From assembly GCF_002858765.1 (NCBI RefSeq), contig NZ_PJRP01000005.1, positions 288,751-352,750 on the forward strand: a stretch of DNA of 64,000 nucleotides, read 5' to 3'. The DNA is from Cupriavidus pauculus (GTDB lineage Bacteria > Pseudomonadota > Gammaproteobacteria > Burkholderiales > Burkholderiaceae). The notes below the pieces were generated by a model. It was not told where the DNA came from. It was given only the letters and a program-made list of their open reading frames with translations, and searched no databases. The translations under genes and the position numbers were made by a program. Shown one piece after another: positions 26,529 to 34,339 of the stretch (position 1 is the stretch's first letter; every line of letters starts with the position of its first letter).

Positions 26529-27047
26529 TCAGGCTGCCGCCGGCCGGAAGGTCATCGCCACGCCGTTCATGCAGTAGCGCAGGCCGGTGGGCTTGGGGCC
26601 GTCATCGAAGACATGGCCCAGGTGACCGCCGCAACGGTGACAATGCACGGCCGTGCGGATCATGCCGAACGTCACGTCCTGGGTGGTGCCCACTGCATTG
26701 GTCAGCGGGGCCCAGAAGCTGGGCCAGCCGGTGCCGCTGTCGAACTTGGTATTCGACGAGAACAGGTCGAGCTGGCAGCCCGCGCAGGCAAAGACACCCT
26801 TGCGGTGCTCGTCGTTGAGCGGGCTGCTGAACGGCCGCTCCGTCCCCTCCTGCCGCAGCACGTTGTACTGGGCCGCCGAGAGCTTCTTGCGCCAATCGGC
26901 GTCGCTCATGGTGACCTCGAACTTCTCGGGCGCCTGGGGCGCCGTGCCGGCAGTGGCCGGGCCGGCCAGCAATCGCCAGCCGCCCATGGCGGCCACCGCG
27001 GCGGTCAGGGTGCCGCCGGACAGCAGAAAGCGTCGGGTGATGCGCAT
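26529..27047 (-). CDS. msrB: Tat-exported methionine sulfoxide reductase B
   Basis: 172-aa reductase for methionine-R-sulfoxide. The N-terminus MRITRRFLLSGG is a canonical twin-arginine signal, so the enzyme is exported folded. The catalytic domain carries both zinc pairs (FACAGC and VHCHRCGGHLGHVF) and the catalytic Cys in GLRYCMNG. Between the zinc pairs there is no additional cysteine, so the common resolving Cys is missing. The start was chosen for the Tat signal; the longer upstream frame crosses the divergent promoter region. First gene of the msrB–dipZ–msrA unit. Confidence 0.9.
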   Translation of the reverse strand: MRITRRFLLSGGTLTAAVAAMGGWRLLAGPATAGTAPQAPEKFEVTMSDADWRKKLSAAQYNVLRQEGTERPFSSPLNDEHRKGVFACAGCQLDLFSSNTKFDSGTGWPSFWAPLTNAVGTTQDVTFGMIRTAVHCHRCGGHLGHVFDDGPKPTGLRYCMNGVAMTFRPAAA

Positions 27048-27217
27048 GGTGGACTCCGTGCTCAAGAAGGGGTGATCGGATGGTAGGCAACGGGGCGTAT
27101 CGGAGTCCTCGCAGAACCTTAAACAATTCGTGATAACTGCCTCGGGTGGATTTCTGCACAATAGCGACACATTCAAGATTTCCCGATTTCCCTCAGTCCC
27201 TGCCAACCCGGTGCAAC

Positions 27218-28006
27218 ATGGAACACCCCAAACGGATCCTGCTGGTCGAAGACGATGCCGGCATTGCCAACGTGCTGGCCATGCATTTGCGCGACGAGCG
27301 CTACGAGGTGGTACATAGCGCCGACGGCGCCGAAGGGCTGCGCCTGCTGGAGCAGGGCGGCTGGGATGCGCTGGTGCTGGACCTGATGCTGCCGGGCGTG
27401 GACGGGCTGGAGATCTGCCGGCGGGCACGTGCCATGACGCGCTACACGCCGATCATCATCACCAGCGCGCGGTCCAGCGAAGTCCACCGCATCCTGGGGC
27501 TGGAACTGGGGGCCGACGATTACCTGGCCAAGCCGTTCTCGGTGCTGGAACTGGTGGCGCGCGTCAAGGCGCTGCTGCGGCGCGTGGAGGCGATGGCCCG
27601 CGACGTACGCACCGATGCGGGCAGCCTGGAACTGGCCGGCCTGGCCATCGACCCGCTGGCGCGCCAGGCGTCGGTCGATGGTCGGCGCCTTGACCTCACG
27701 CCGCGCGAGTTCGACCTGCTGTACTTCTTCGCGCGCCATCCGGACAAGGTTTTCTCGCGCATGGACCTGCTCAACGCGGTCTGGGGCTACCAGCACGAGG
27801 GTTACGAACACACCGTGAACACACATATCAACCGGCTGCGCACCAAGATCGAGGCCGATCCGGCGCGGCCGATGCGCATCCTGACGGTCTGGCGCCGGGG
27901 CTACCGGTTCGTGGCCGACCCCGCTGCCGCGCCATTGGGGGGCGAGGGCAATGAGGGTGACAAGGGCGACAAAGGCGACAAGCGCCAAGAGGGGGGCGCA
28001 TCGTGA
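27218..28006 (+). CDS. OmpR-family response regulator
   Basis: 262-aa regulator: receiver domain (about 5-118) with the acidic pocket EDD, phospho-acceptor Asp in LVLDLMLPGVDG (near 54) and the Lys in YLAKPFS (near 105), then a winged-helix DNA-binding domain (about 140-235, REFDLLYFFARHPDKVFSR ... HTVNTHINRLRTKIE). A Gly/Asp/Lys repeat-like tail (GDKGDKGDK) ends it. It is divergent from msrB and overlaps the kinase gene by 4 bases. Control of the Msr operon in response to periplasmic oxidation is plausible by position only. The ATG giving MEHPKRILLVEDD was used. Confidence 0.9.
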   Translation: MEHPKRILLVEDDAGIANVLAMHLRDERYEVVHSADGAEGLRLLEQGGWDALVLDLMLPGVDGLEICRRARAMTRYTPIIITSARSSEVHRILGLELGADDYLAKPFSVLELVARVKALLRRVEAMARDVRTDAGSLELAGLAIDPLARQASVDGRRLDLTPREFDLLYFFARHPDKVFSRMDLLNAVWGYQHEGYEHTVNTHINRLRTKIEADPARPMRILTVWRRGYRFVADPAAAPLGGEGNEGDKGDKGDKRQEGGAS

Positions 28007-29454
28007 ACCTGTCGCTGACCCAGCGTCTGTCCGCCGTATTCGCCGCGCTGCTGCTGGCCTGCTGCGGCGCGTCGGCCTGGCTGCAGGTGCGTGCCAACGC
28101 GATGCACGAGAAAGAGGTCGTCCAGAACCTGTCGCGCGGCCTCGCTGCCTACATCGCGCGCAATGCCTTGCTGGAGGACCAGAGCGCCATCGCGCCGCAG
28201 GCGCTGCGCCAGCTGTTCGGCCAGTTGATGGTGGTGAATCCGAGCGTCGAGGTTTACCTGCTCGACGACCAGGGCCATATCCGTGGCCACGATGCGCCGA
28301 GCGGCCACCTGATCCGCGATCAGGTGGATCTGACGCCGGTCAAGAAGCTGATCGACGGCGGCGCGCTGCCGATCCTGGGCGACGATCCGCGCAGCGCCTC
28401 CGGGCGCAAGGTGTTCAGCGCCGCGCCGTTGCGGCAGGGCGGCTATATCTACGTGGTGCTGATGGGCGAAGCGCACGACCGGCTGGCCGCGCGCGCGTCA
28501 CAGGATTCCGTCATGCGTACGACGCTGTGGTCGATGGCGCTGGTGGCCGCGCTGGGCCTGATCGCCGGCCTGGTGGCGTTTGCGCTGATCACGCGGCCGC
28601 TGCGTCGGCTGACCAACGAGATCCGGCAGTTCGAGTCCGGCGATGCCTATACCACTGGCGACCCGCAAGCGACGCCGGCCGATCCCGTGCCGCGCGACGA
28701 AATGGCGGCGCTGGAATCGGCGTTTCGCCAGATGTCGGCTCGCATCGACAGCCAGTGGCGGGCGCTCAAGCAGCAGGACCAGGAGCGGCGCGAGATGGTG
28801 GCCAATATCTCGCACGACCTGCGCACCCCGCTGACGTCGTTGCACGGCTATCTGGAAACCTTGTCGGTCAAGGCCGACAGCCTGAGCGCGGACGAACGCC
28901 AGCGCTACCTGGCCATTGCGCTGGCGCAGAGCGCCAAGGTGGGCGGGCTGGCACAGGCGCTGTTCGAGCTGGCGCGGCTGGAGCATGGCATGGTGCAGGC
29001 CGTGCCCGAGGATTTTTCGATGGTTGACCTGACGCAGGATGTACTCGAAAAATTCGCCTTGCCCGCCGAGGCGAAGCACCTGCAACTGCGCGCCGGGGTG
29101 CCGCCGGCGTTGCCGGCCGTGTCGGCCGACCTCGGCATGATCGAACGCGTGCTGACCAATCTGCTGGACAACGCGATCCGGCACACGCCGGCCGGCGGTA
29201 CGGTCGAGATCGACCTGGCCAGCCAGGATGGTCGGGTGGCGGTCACGGTCAGCGATACGGGGCCGGGTATTCCGCCGGCGCTGCGCGAATCGATCTTCCA
29301 GCGGCCGTTTCCGTCGGGTGGCGCACACCGGGGCGGCGGCCTGGGCTTGCTGATCGTGCAGCGCATGCTGCAGCTGAACGGCAGCCAGGTGAAGCTGGTG
29401 GACCGGCAGGGCGGAACGACGCTGACGTTTGCGCTGCGGGCGGCGGGCCGCTAG
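28003..29454 (+). CDS. Sensor histidine kinase
   Basis: 483-aa membrane kinase, partner of the preceding regulator. Starts with GTG overlapping the regulator stop (GTGA). TM1 is at about 9-27, a periplasmic sensor segment of roughly 140 residues follows, TM2 is at about 170-190, then HAMP, the H-box NISHDLRTPLTSLHGYLE near residue 270, N-box LTNLLDNAIRHTPAGG, and G-boxes DTGPGIP and GGGLGLLI. The sensor domain has no cysteines or clear fold that I recognise. Complete and probably functional. Confidence 0.9.
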   Translation: MNLSLTQRLSAVFAALLLACCGASAWLQVRANAMHEKEVVQNLSRGLAAYIARNALLEDQSAIAPQALRQLFGQLMVVNPSVEVYLLDDQGHIRGHDAPSGHLIRDQVDLTPVKKLIDGGALPILGDDPRSASGRKVFSAAPLRQGGYIYVVLMGEAHDRLAARASQDSVMRTTLWSMALVAALGLIAGLVAFALITRPLRRLTNEIRQFESGDAYTTGDPQATPADPVPRDEMAALESAFRQMSARIDSQWRALKQQDQERREMVANISHDLRTPLTSLHGYLETLSVKADSLSADERQRYLAIALAQSAKVGGLAQALFELARLEHGMVQAVPEDFSMVDLTQDVLEKFALPAEAKHLQLRAGVPPALPAVSADLGMIERVLTNLLDNAIRHTPAGGTVEIDLASQDGRVAVTVSDTGPGIPPALRESIFQRPFPSGGAHRGGGLGLLIVQRMLQLNGSQVKLVDRQGGTTLTFALRAAGR

Positions 29455-29578
29455 GGCTTATGGTTGGGGTGTGATGGTTGGCATGCGCCGGCGGGCCTTT
29501 CCTTCGTCACGGAAGCCGGGCAGACTGTGGCCTCTCAGCTTTGAGATATCGCAAAAACGCCATACACGGAGAAAAACC

Positions 29579-30007
29579 ATGCAAACCAGCGCGCGTAACC
29601 AGTTCTCGGGCGAAGTCGTGCAAGCCACGGCAGGTGCCGTCAATGACGAGATCGTGATCAAGCTGGCCGGTGGCCAGCAGATCGTGGCCACCGTCACCCA
29701 CGACAGCGCGGCACGCCTGGGCCTGACGCAGGGCAAGAAGGCCGTGGCGTTGGTCAAGGCCACGTCGGTCATCGTGATGGTCGACGCCGACGCCAACAAG
29801 GTTTCGGCCCGCAACGTGGTACAGGGCAAGGTCACCGAGTTGACCAAGGGGGCCGTCAATGCCGACCTGACGATCACCGATGCCAGCGGCCTGGCCGTGT
29901 CCGCCATCATCACCAACAACAGCGTCGATCGCCTGGGCCTGGCCGTGGGCAAGGCCGCTGCGGCCATGTTCAAGGCGTCGAGCGTGATCGTCGGCATCGA
30001 CGCCTGA
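29579..30007 (+). CDS. Di-Mop (tandem TOBE) molybdate-binding protein
   Basis: 142-aa cytoplasmic molbindin-like protein made of two Mop/TOBE repeats (about 5-70 and 76-142). Each runs NxxxGxV..., xGAVNxxxxI..., then ATVTHDSAARLGLxxGK and VKATSVIVMVDA or its match. Such proteins bind molybdate or tungstate oxyanions as trimers or hexamers for storage and homeostasis. No molybdate transporter (modABC) or modE is in the window. The ATG is preceded by CACGGAGAAAAACC. It is 124 bases after the kinase gene and may have its own promoter. Confidence 0.85.
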   Translation: MQTSARNQFSGEVVQATAGAVNDEIVIKLAGGQQIVATVTHDSAARLGLTQGKKAVALVKATSVIVMVDADANKVSARNVVQGKVTELTKGAVNADLTITDASGLAVSAIITNNSVDRLGLAVGKAAAAMFKASSVIVGIDA

Positions 30008-30108
30008 TCGCCTGATCGCCACCTCCGCCTTCCGCCCCTTTCCCGCACGCGGGCGAGGGGCGTGCCAGGGCTCGACCAGCGCAATCCGGACGATCCAGCC
30101 CGCGCCTT

Positions 30109-30972
30109 CTATCCCAGGCGCTCGCGCAGCCAGCCGACGAATGCCGCGATGTCGGCGTGCATGCCGGCGCAAGCCTGGCGCTCGGCCGGCACCGCCCTCA
30201 GTCCGCCGTCGAACGCCGTAAAGCCATACGGCGCCACCAGCGCGCCCGAATCCAGTTCGCCGCGAATCAGCCGCTGCTCCACCAGCGCCACCCCCAGCCC
30301 CGCCAGCGCGGCCTGAATGCACAGATGGGTATGCGGAAACGTCAGCCCGCCGTTGGGCGCGATGCGCTTGCCGGTCTTTGCCTCCCATTGATCCCACGCA
30401 CTCGACGTGAAATCGTGGGTGATCCGTACCCCGTTGGCGATCCGTTTTGCGTGGTCCGGCGTGCAGACGGGCCCAAACAGGACGGGCGCCAGCGGCATGG
30501 CGCGCTGCTGGTCGGCGGCGGGGTAGGAAGACAGATCCCACGCGATCACCACGTCGGCGCCTTCGGTGCGCATCTCGCGGGCCGACGTCATCGATAGCCG
30601 AATCCGGATATCGGGGCGGACGCGATAGAAATCCGCCAGTTCCGGCACCAGCCAGCGCATCGCGAAGGTGGCGCTGCAGGCCACATGCAGCGTGGGGCCG
30701 CGCGCCTGATCGAGGACGCGGCCGTAGCCTTGTTCGAGCTGCTCGAACACCGCGCGCACCACATCGTAGAACGCATGGCCGTGGTCGTTGAGCCGGACGC
30801 CGGTGCCATCGCGCTCGAACAGCTCCACGCCGGCGTGGTCCTGCAACTGGCGCAACTGCCGGCTGACCGCGCCGTGGGTGCGGCACAGTTCCTCGGCAGC
30901 GCGCGTGACCGAACCGGTGCGGGCCGTGGCCTCGAACGCGCGCAGCGTGGACATCGGGGGCAGGATGCGCAT
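30109..30972 (-). CDS. LysR family transcriptional regulator
   Basis: 287-aa LTTR: N-terminal helix-turn-helix (STLRAFEATARTGSVTRAAEELCRTHGAVSRQLRQLQ, residues about 8-45), then the periplasmic-binding-protein-like effector domain. The overall look is that of the GcvA subgroup. It is divergent from an enolase gene with a 120-base shared upstream region, so the enolase gene is its likely target. Start taken as MRILPPMSTLRAF; the internal Met at 7 is an alternative. Confidence 0.88.
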   Translation of the reverse strand: MRILPPMSTLRAFEATARTGSVTRAAEELCRTHGAVSRQLRQLQDHAGVELFERDGTGVRLNDHGHAFYDVVRAVFEQLEQGYGRVLDQARGPTLHVACSATFAMRWLVPELADFYRVRPDIRIRLSMTSAREMRTEGADVVIAWDLSSYPAADQQRAMPLAPVLFGPVCTPDHAKRIANGVRITHDFTSSAWDQWEAKTGKRIAPNGGLTFPHTHLCIQAALAGLGVALVEQRLIRGELDSGALVAPYGFTAFDGGLRAVPAERQACAGMHADIAAFVGWLRERLG

Positions 30973-30979
30973 GGTGATT

Positions 30980-31080
30980 TGTGAGAAAAGCTGACGAATT
31001 CAGGAAAATAACTCGATATTCGTCGGGCAGGAAGGTCTTTACGATCCATCCATCGATATTTTTCTCACGAAGTTCTCACA
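30980..31080. promoter_or_regulatory. LysR/enolase divergent control region with TTCTCAC repeats
   Basis: The segment has TGTGAGAA at 30980-30987, TTCTCAC at 31062-31068 and TTCTCACA at 31073-31080, i.e. one inverted and two direct copies. The last two are 11 bp (about one helical turn) apart and the final one sits next to the enolase ribosome site. They are candidate regulator binding sites; no classic T-N11-A box was singled out. Confidence 0.3.
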
Positions 31081-31092
31081 GGGGGATTTGGC

Positions 31093-32370
31093 ATGGCGCG
31101 GATCGTGGCGGTGGCGGGACTGGAGGTGCTGGACAGCCGGGGCAACCCGACCGTCGAGGTGGAAGTGGTGCTGGACGATGGCGCCAGCGGCCGTGCCATC
31201 GTGCCGTCGGGGGCGTCCACCGGGGCGCGTGAAGCGCTGGAATTGCGCGATGGCGACCCGCGCCGCTTTCTGGGGCGGGGCGTGTCGCGTGCCGTGCGGG
31301 CGGTCGACTCCACGCTGCGCGATGCGCTGCTGGGGCGCGATGCCCGCGATCAGGCGCAGGTCGACACGATCATGATCGATATGGATGGCACGCCTGACAA
31401 AAGCAGGCTGGGCGCCAACGCCATGCTTGGCGTGTCGCTGGCCGTGGCACGGGCCGCAGCCGCCTCGAAGCAACTGCCGCTGTTCGCCAGCCTGGGCGGT
31501 GACCGCGCCACGCTGTTGCCGCTGCCGTTGATCAACGTCATCAACGGCGGTGCCCACGCCGACAACGCGCTCGATTTTCAGGAATTCATGATTGCCCCGG
31601 TGGGCGCGGCCACATTTGCCGATGCCGTGCGGGGTAGCGCCGAGGTCTTCCATACGCTGCGTGGCCTGCTCAAGGCCGAGGGTCACAACACGAACGTGGG
31701 TGACGAGGGCGGCTTCGCGCCCGCGCTGCGCACCGCGGAGTCGGCGCTGGACTTCCTGGTCGAAGCGATCGGCCGGGCCGGATACCGCGCAGGCCAGGAC
31801 ATCGCGCTGGCCCTGGACCCCGCCGCGAGCGAGCTGTATGCCGACGGCCAGTATCGCTATGCAGGGGAAGGCGTCACGCGTTCGCGCGTCGAGCAGGTGG
31901 ACTATCTGGTCGGGCTTGCAACGCGCTATCCGATTGTGTCGATCGAAGATGGCATGACCGAGGACGATGCGGAAGGCTGGCAGTTGCTGACGCAGCGACT
32001 GGGCAAGCGTTGCCAGTTGGTGGGTGACGATGTGTTCTGCACCCATCCCACGCTGCTGCGCGAAGGCGTGGATCGGCATATCGCCAATGCGATCCTGGTC
32101 AAGCCCAACCAGATTGGCACGCTCAGCGAAATGCTGGAAACGGTACGAGTGGCCCATGGCCATGGCTATGCCGCAGTGATGTCGCATCGCTCCGGCGAGA
32201 CCGAGGATGTCACGATTGCCGATTTGGCCGTGGCCACCCGCTGCGGGCAGATCAAGACCGGGTCGTTGTCGCGCGCGGATCGTACGGCCAAGTACAACCA
32301 GTTGCTGCGCATCGAGCGCATGCTCGGGGGGCGGGCCCTGTATGCGGGCGGGTCAGCGTTGCGGCGTTGA
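31093..32370 (+). CDS. Enolase (probable second copy)
   Basis: 425-aa phosphopyruvate hydratase converting 2-phosphoglycerate to PEP. All main signatures are present: [15 protein letters not shown] near residue 40, the VGDEGGFAP loop near 205, the Mg ligand region [18 protein letters not shown], the catalytic Lys in [13 protein letters not shown] and SHRSGETED. It is slightly shorter than typical and lies next to a LysR regulator instead of in the usual pyrG–kdsA–eno setting. I infer a regulated paralogue; a housekeeping copy elsewhere cannot be seen here. The ribosome site CAGGGGGATT is strong. Confidence 0.9.
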   Translation: MARIVAVAGLEVLDSRGNPTVEVEVVLDDGASGRAIVPSGASTGAREALELRDGDPRRFLGRGVSRAVRAVDSTLRDALLGRDARDQAQVDTIMIDMDGTPDKSRLGANAMLGVSLAVARAAAASKQLPLFASLGGDRATLLPLPLINVINGGAHADNALDFQEFMIAPVGAATFADAVRGSAEVFHTLRGLLKAEGHNTNVGDEGGFAPALRTAESALDFLVEAIGRAGYRAGQDIALALDPAASELYADGQYRYAGEGVTRSRVEQVDYLVGLATRYPIVSIEDGMTEDDAEGWQLLTQRLGKRCQLVGDDVFCTHPTLLREGVDRHIANAILVKPNQIGTLSEMLETVRVAHGHGYAAVMSHRSGETEDVTIADLAVATRCGQIKTGSLSRADRTAKYNQLLRIERMLGGRALYAGGSALRR

Positions 32371-32431
32371 TGCGCCAGGGTGGATAAACCGCCGCCGCGA
32401 CCCGAAGCCCTGAACCCCGCGCCCCAGCCAT

Positions 32432-32731
32432 CTATAGCAGCGCGAAGCGGGCGGCCTGCGGCCCCACCACCGCCGGGCGGCTGACGGGATACCGATGATG
32501 ATCGCCGCCGGCCTCGAACGACAGGTAGTCCGGTGTCCAGCGCAGGCCGCGCAGGAAGCGGGTTTCCAGGCCATCGACGACAATCGCGCCGCCCTGCACG
32601 GTGACGCTGTCACAAGGCAGGCGCAGCAACTCGGCATCGTCACCGAAGTAATGGGCTTCCAGCAGGATCGAGGCGGCTTGGTAGGCGGGCATGAGGGTCC
32701 AGGTGCAGCGGTTCGGATACTGTATAAACAT
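32432..32731 (-). CDS. Small protein of unknown function with a LexA box over its start
   Basis: 99-aa protein, not recognised. No signal peptide or membrane segment; predicted mixed alpha/beta with acidic and aromatic residues (EAHYFGDDAELLRLP, VVDGLETRFLRGLRW). The ATG used lies inside a 20-bp SOS-box-like palindrome, and a TATACT -10 ends 6 bases before it, so the mRNA could be leaderless. If so, LexA binding would block transcription completely. An in-frame ATG at 32692 (MPAYQAASILLE) is the alternative start, with a poor ribosome site. Expression on DNA damage is inferred; function is unknown. Confidence 0.55.
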   Translation of the reverse strand: MFIQYPNRCTWTLMPAYQAASILLEAHYFGDDAELLRLPCDSVTVQGGAIVVDGLETRFLRGLRWTPDYLSFEAGGDHHRYPVSRPAVVGPQAARFALL

Positions 32732-32737
32732 ACAGTA
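32718..32737. promoter_or_regulatory. LexA (SOS) box
   Basis: TACTGTATAAACATACAGTA matches the CTGT-N8-ACAG LexA operator of gamma- and betaproteobacteria at every conserved base, including the flanking TA. It spans the proposed start codon of the minus-strand small gene and touches its TATACT -10 hexamer (32737-32742). Confidence 0.8.
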
Positions 32738-32742
32738 GTATA
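32737..32742 (-). promoter_or_regulatory. -10 element TATACT of the SOS-box gene
   Basis: On the minus strand TATACT ends 6 bases before the proposed ATG, predicting transcription start at or next to that codon. No convincing -35 was found about 17 bases upstream. Confidence 0.45.
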
Positions 32743-32963
32743 GCGGCCTTGCCTCGCCGCTGCACGTGCCGAATTCTCAATTTTCCCCACCGGTCTTCGA
32801 TTCAGAAAAGTCTCGCTTCGACGACATTGGGCCGCGCCGGCGGCACATCCATGCCCTCCCACCGCTGACCCTTCGCCAGATTGGTATAACCTGAAGTGCA
32901 GGAACCTCCGATCTTCCGGCGTCTCTCGACATCGGAGAGACGTCTCGAAGCGGGAGGCTGCGC

Positions 32964-33401
32964 ATGCTGGAAAGGGATAGCAGGACGTGCTGGTTTGCTG
33001 CGGGGTTGCTGACGGGTGCCATCACGGCTGGCGTATGTGCATGGCTGGGCGTCGAACGGGCGCGACGCGACAGGTTGCCGGTCGGGACGTCGGGCGCGGC
33101 CGGCGCCAATGATGGCGATGAGGCCGATGAGGCAGAGGATCGTCCTGTCAGGCCGATGCGTTCGGTGGCCGCGTCGCACCAGACCGACGGCGGGTCCGAC
33201 ATGTTCGAGTACCGTGGGTTTGTCGTGCATCTGTTCTGGCAGGCCCTGGCGCCGGAGCGTTATCGCGCGTGGTGCGATATCTGGGAAGCCGGGGCGGTCG
33301 TGCAGGAAGCGGGCGGTCCGCCGGCCACGTTTCTGAGTGCGCCCGAAGCGCGGCTGGCGGCGGGCGCATGGGCACGTCACTGGGTACAGAACAATGGCTA
33401 G
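32964..33401 (+). CDS. Unknown protein with N-terminal membrane anchor
   Basis: 145-aa protein, not recognised. One hydrophobic helix at about residues 10-28 (FAAGLLTGAITAGVCAW) is followed by an acidic linker (DGDEADEAEDRP) and a soluble C-terminal domain rich in Trp (FEYRGFVVHLFWQAL ... GAWARHWVQNNG). Topology is probably a single-span protein. It lies in a group of small unknown genes; the SOS box is 230 bases upstream and faces the other way. The ATG follows CGGGAGGCTGCGC. Confidence 0.5.
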   Translation: MLERDSRTCWFAAGLLTGAITAGVCAWLGVERARRDRLPVGTSGAAGANDGDEADEAEDRPVRPMRSVAASHQTDGGSDMFEYRGFVVHLFWQALAPERYRAWCDIWEAGAVVQEAGGPPATFLSAPEARLAAGAWARHWVQNNG

Positions 33402-33504
33402 ACAGTCACGCCATCCCGCCGACGTGGGGCGTGATTCATGCATGGGCGCGGTGTGACCCGCGATGCGTGCGTGATACGATGACTCGCTTCATTTGGAGTT
33501 CATG

Positions 33505-33741
33505 ATGTTTGTCTGCCAGAACCAGCCTTGCGGTGCGCAATGGGCACCCGACGAGGTGGAGATCCGGAACGAAGGGCAGGGCCCGCTGTTTCGCTGCCCG
33601 CTATGTGGCGCGCGCAATCACCTGGAGGCCCGCAAAGGGCCGGACGGCGCGCCCAGATACCGCCAGGTTCCTCGCGCTCCCGCCGCTGCGGCGCCGGAGC
33701 GTCCGTCCAGGCCGGCGCCTCACCGTGGAAAACGGCACTGA
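33505..33741 (+). CDS. Small zinc-ribbon-like protein
   Basis: 78-aa protein with two cysteine pairs, CQNQPC near the N-terminus and CPLC about 26 residues on, a plausible zinc ribbon, then a Pro/Ala/Arg-rich basic tail. Function unknown; binding RNA, DNA or protein is possible. Two adjacent ATGs occur; the second is used because it is 6 bases after GGAG, the first only 3. A longer Ala/Arg-rich frame on the same strand is a shadow. Confidence 0.5.
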   Translation: MFVCQNQPCGAQWAPDEVEIRNEGQGPLFRCPLCGARNHLEARKGPDGAPRYRQVPRAPAAAAPERPSRPAPHRGKRH

Positions 33742-33823
33742 TCCCGCCGCGCAAGAGGGGCACCGTCAATCGCGATAGCGATGTCACCTCAAGGCGGCGC
33801 GGTCTTGGGCCGTTAAGACAATC

Positions 33824-34213
33824 ATGGACATTAGCGATATCTCTCACGATGCCGCCTCCAATGCCGAAGTCATTGGATGGTCGGGTGCATCCCCACAGGT
33901 CATTGCCAGAGTGCTGAACACCGCGCTGGCCGCGCAGGATCTCTCGGGCTTTGCCGCGCTGCTGTCTGACATCGCACGAGACCGCGGCCTCAAGGGGGCG
34001 CGCGGCACGCATCAGTCGATCTACGACATGCCGTATGCGAGCCTGCTGCCGCGCCAGAAGCATTTGCTGGCCGATGCGTTCGATCTGTTCCTGCGCCTGG
34101 GGCTCGAGTTCCGCGCGCGCGGCGACGGGGCGAACGATGATCTGACCGACGATGGCGACGACGCGCCGCCCCTGCGCGATATGGACGACGACGACGTCAT
34201 CGACGACGACTGA
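33824..34213 (+). CDS. Unknown protein with acidic C-terminal tail
   Basis: 129-aa protein, not recognised with confidence. The middle (LNTALAAQDLSGFAALLSDIARDRGLKG) loosely recalls small antidote-like helix-turn-helix proteins, but no toxin partner is next to it. The last 30 residues are strongly acidic (DDLTDDGDDAP, DMDDDDVIDDD). Probably a soluble helical protein. No clear ribosome site beyond a weak purine run. It converges on the glutamate dehydrogenase gene. Confidence 0.45.
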   Translation: MDISDISHDAASNAEVIGWSGASPQVIARVLNTALAAQDLSGFAALLSDIARDRGLKGARGTHQSIYDMPYASLLPRQKHLLADAFDLFLRLGLEFRARGDGANDDLTDDGDDAPPLRDMDDDDVIDDD

Positions 34214-34339
34214 AGCCGCCACATCCCGAACCGTCGTACGCCGTGCTTCACCTCATACGACTGTTTGACCACCCCACCTGCCGGCCCGCCTGAGCGCGGG
34301 CCGTTTCCATTGGCGGTGCGATCGATGCGCGCGCCGGTG

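Noticed and set aside
24834..27086. 750-codon open frame antisense to dipZ and msrB
   Set aside because: Crosses two real genes and their gap; Arg/Gly/Gln-rich without motifs.
33824..34213. Antitoxin of a toxin–antitoxin pair
   Set aside because: Only a loose resemblance in one helix; no toxin-like gene is adjacent and the long acidic tail is unlike antitoxins I know.
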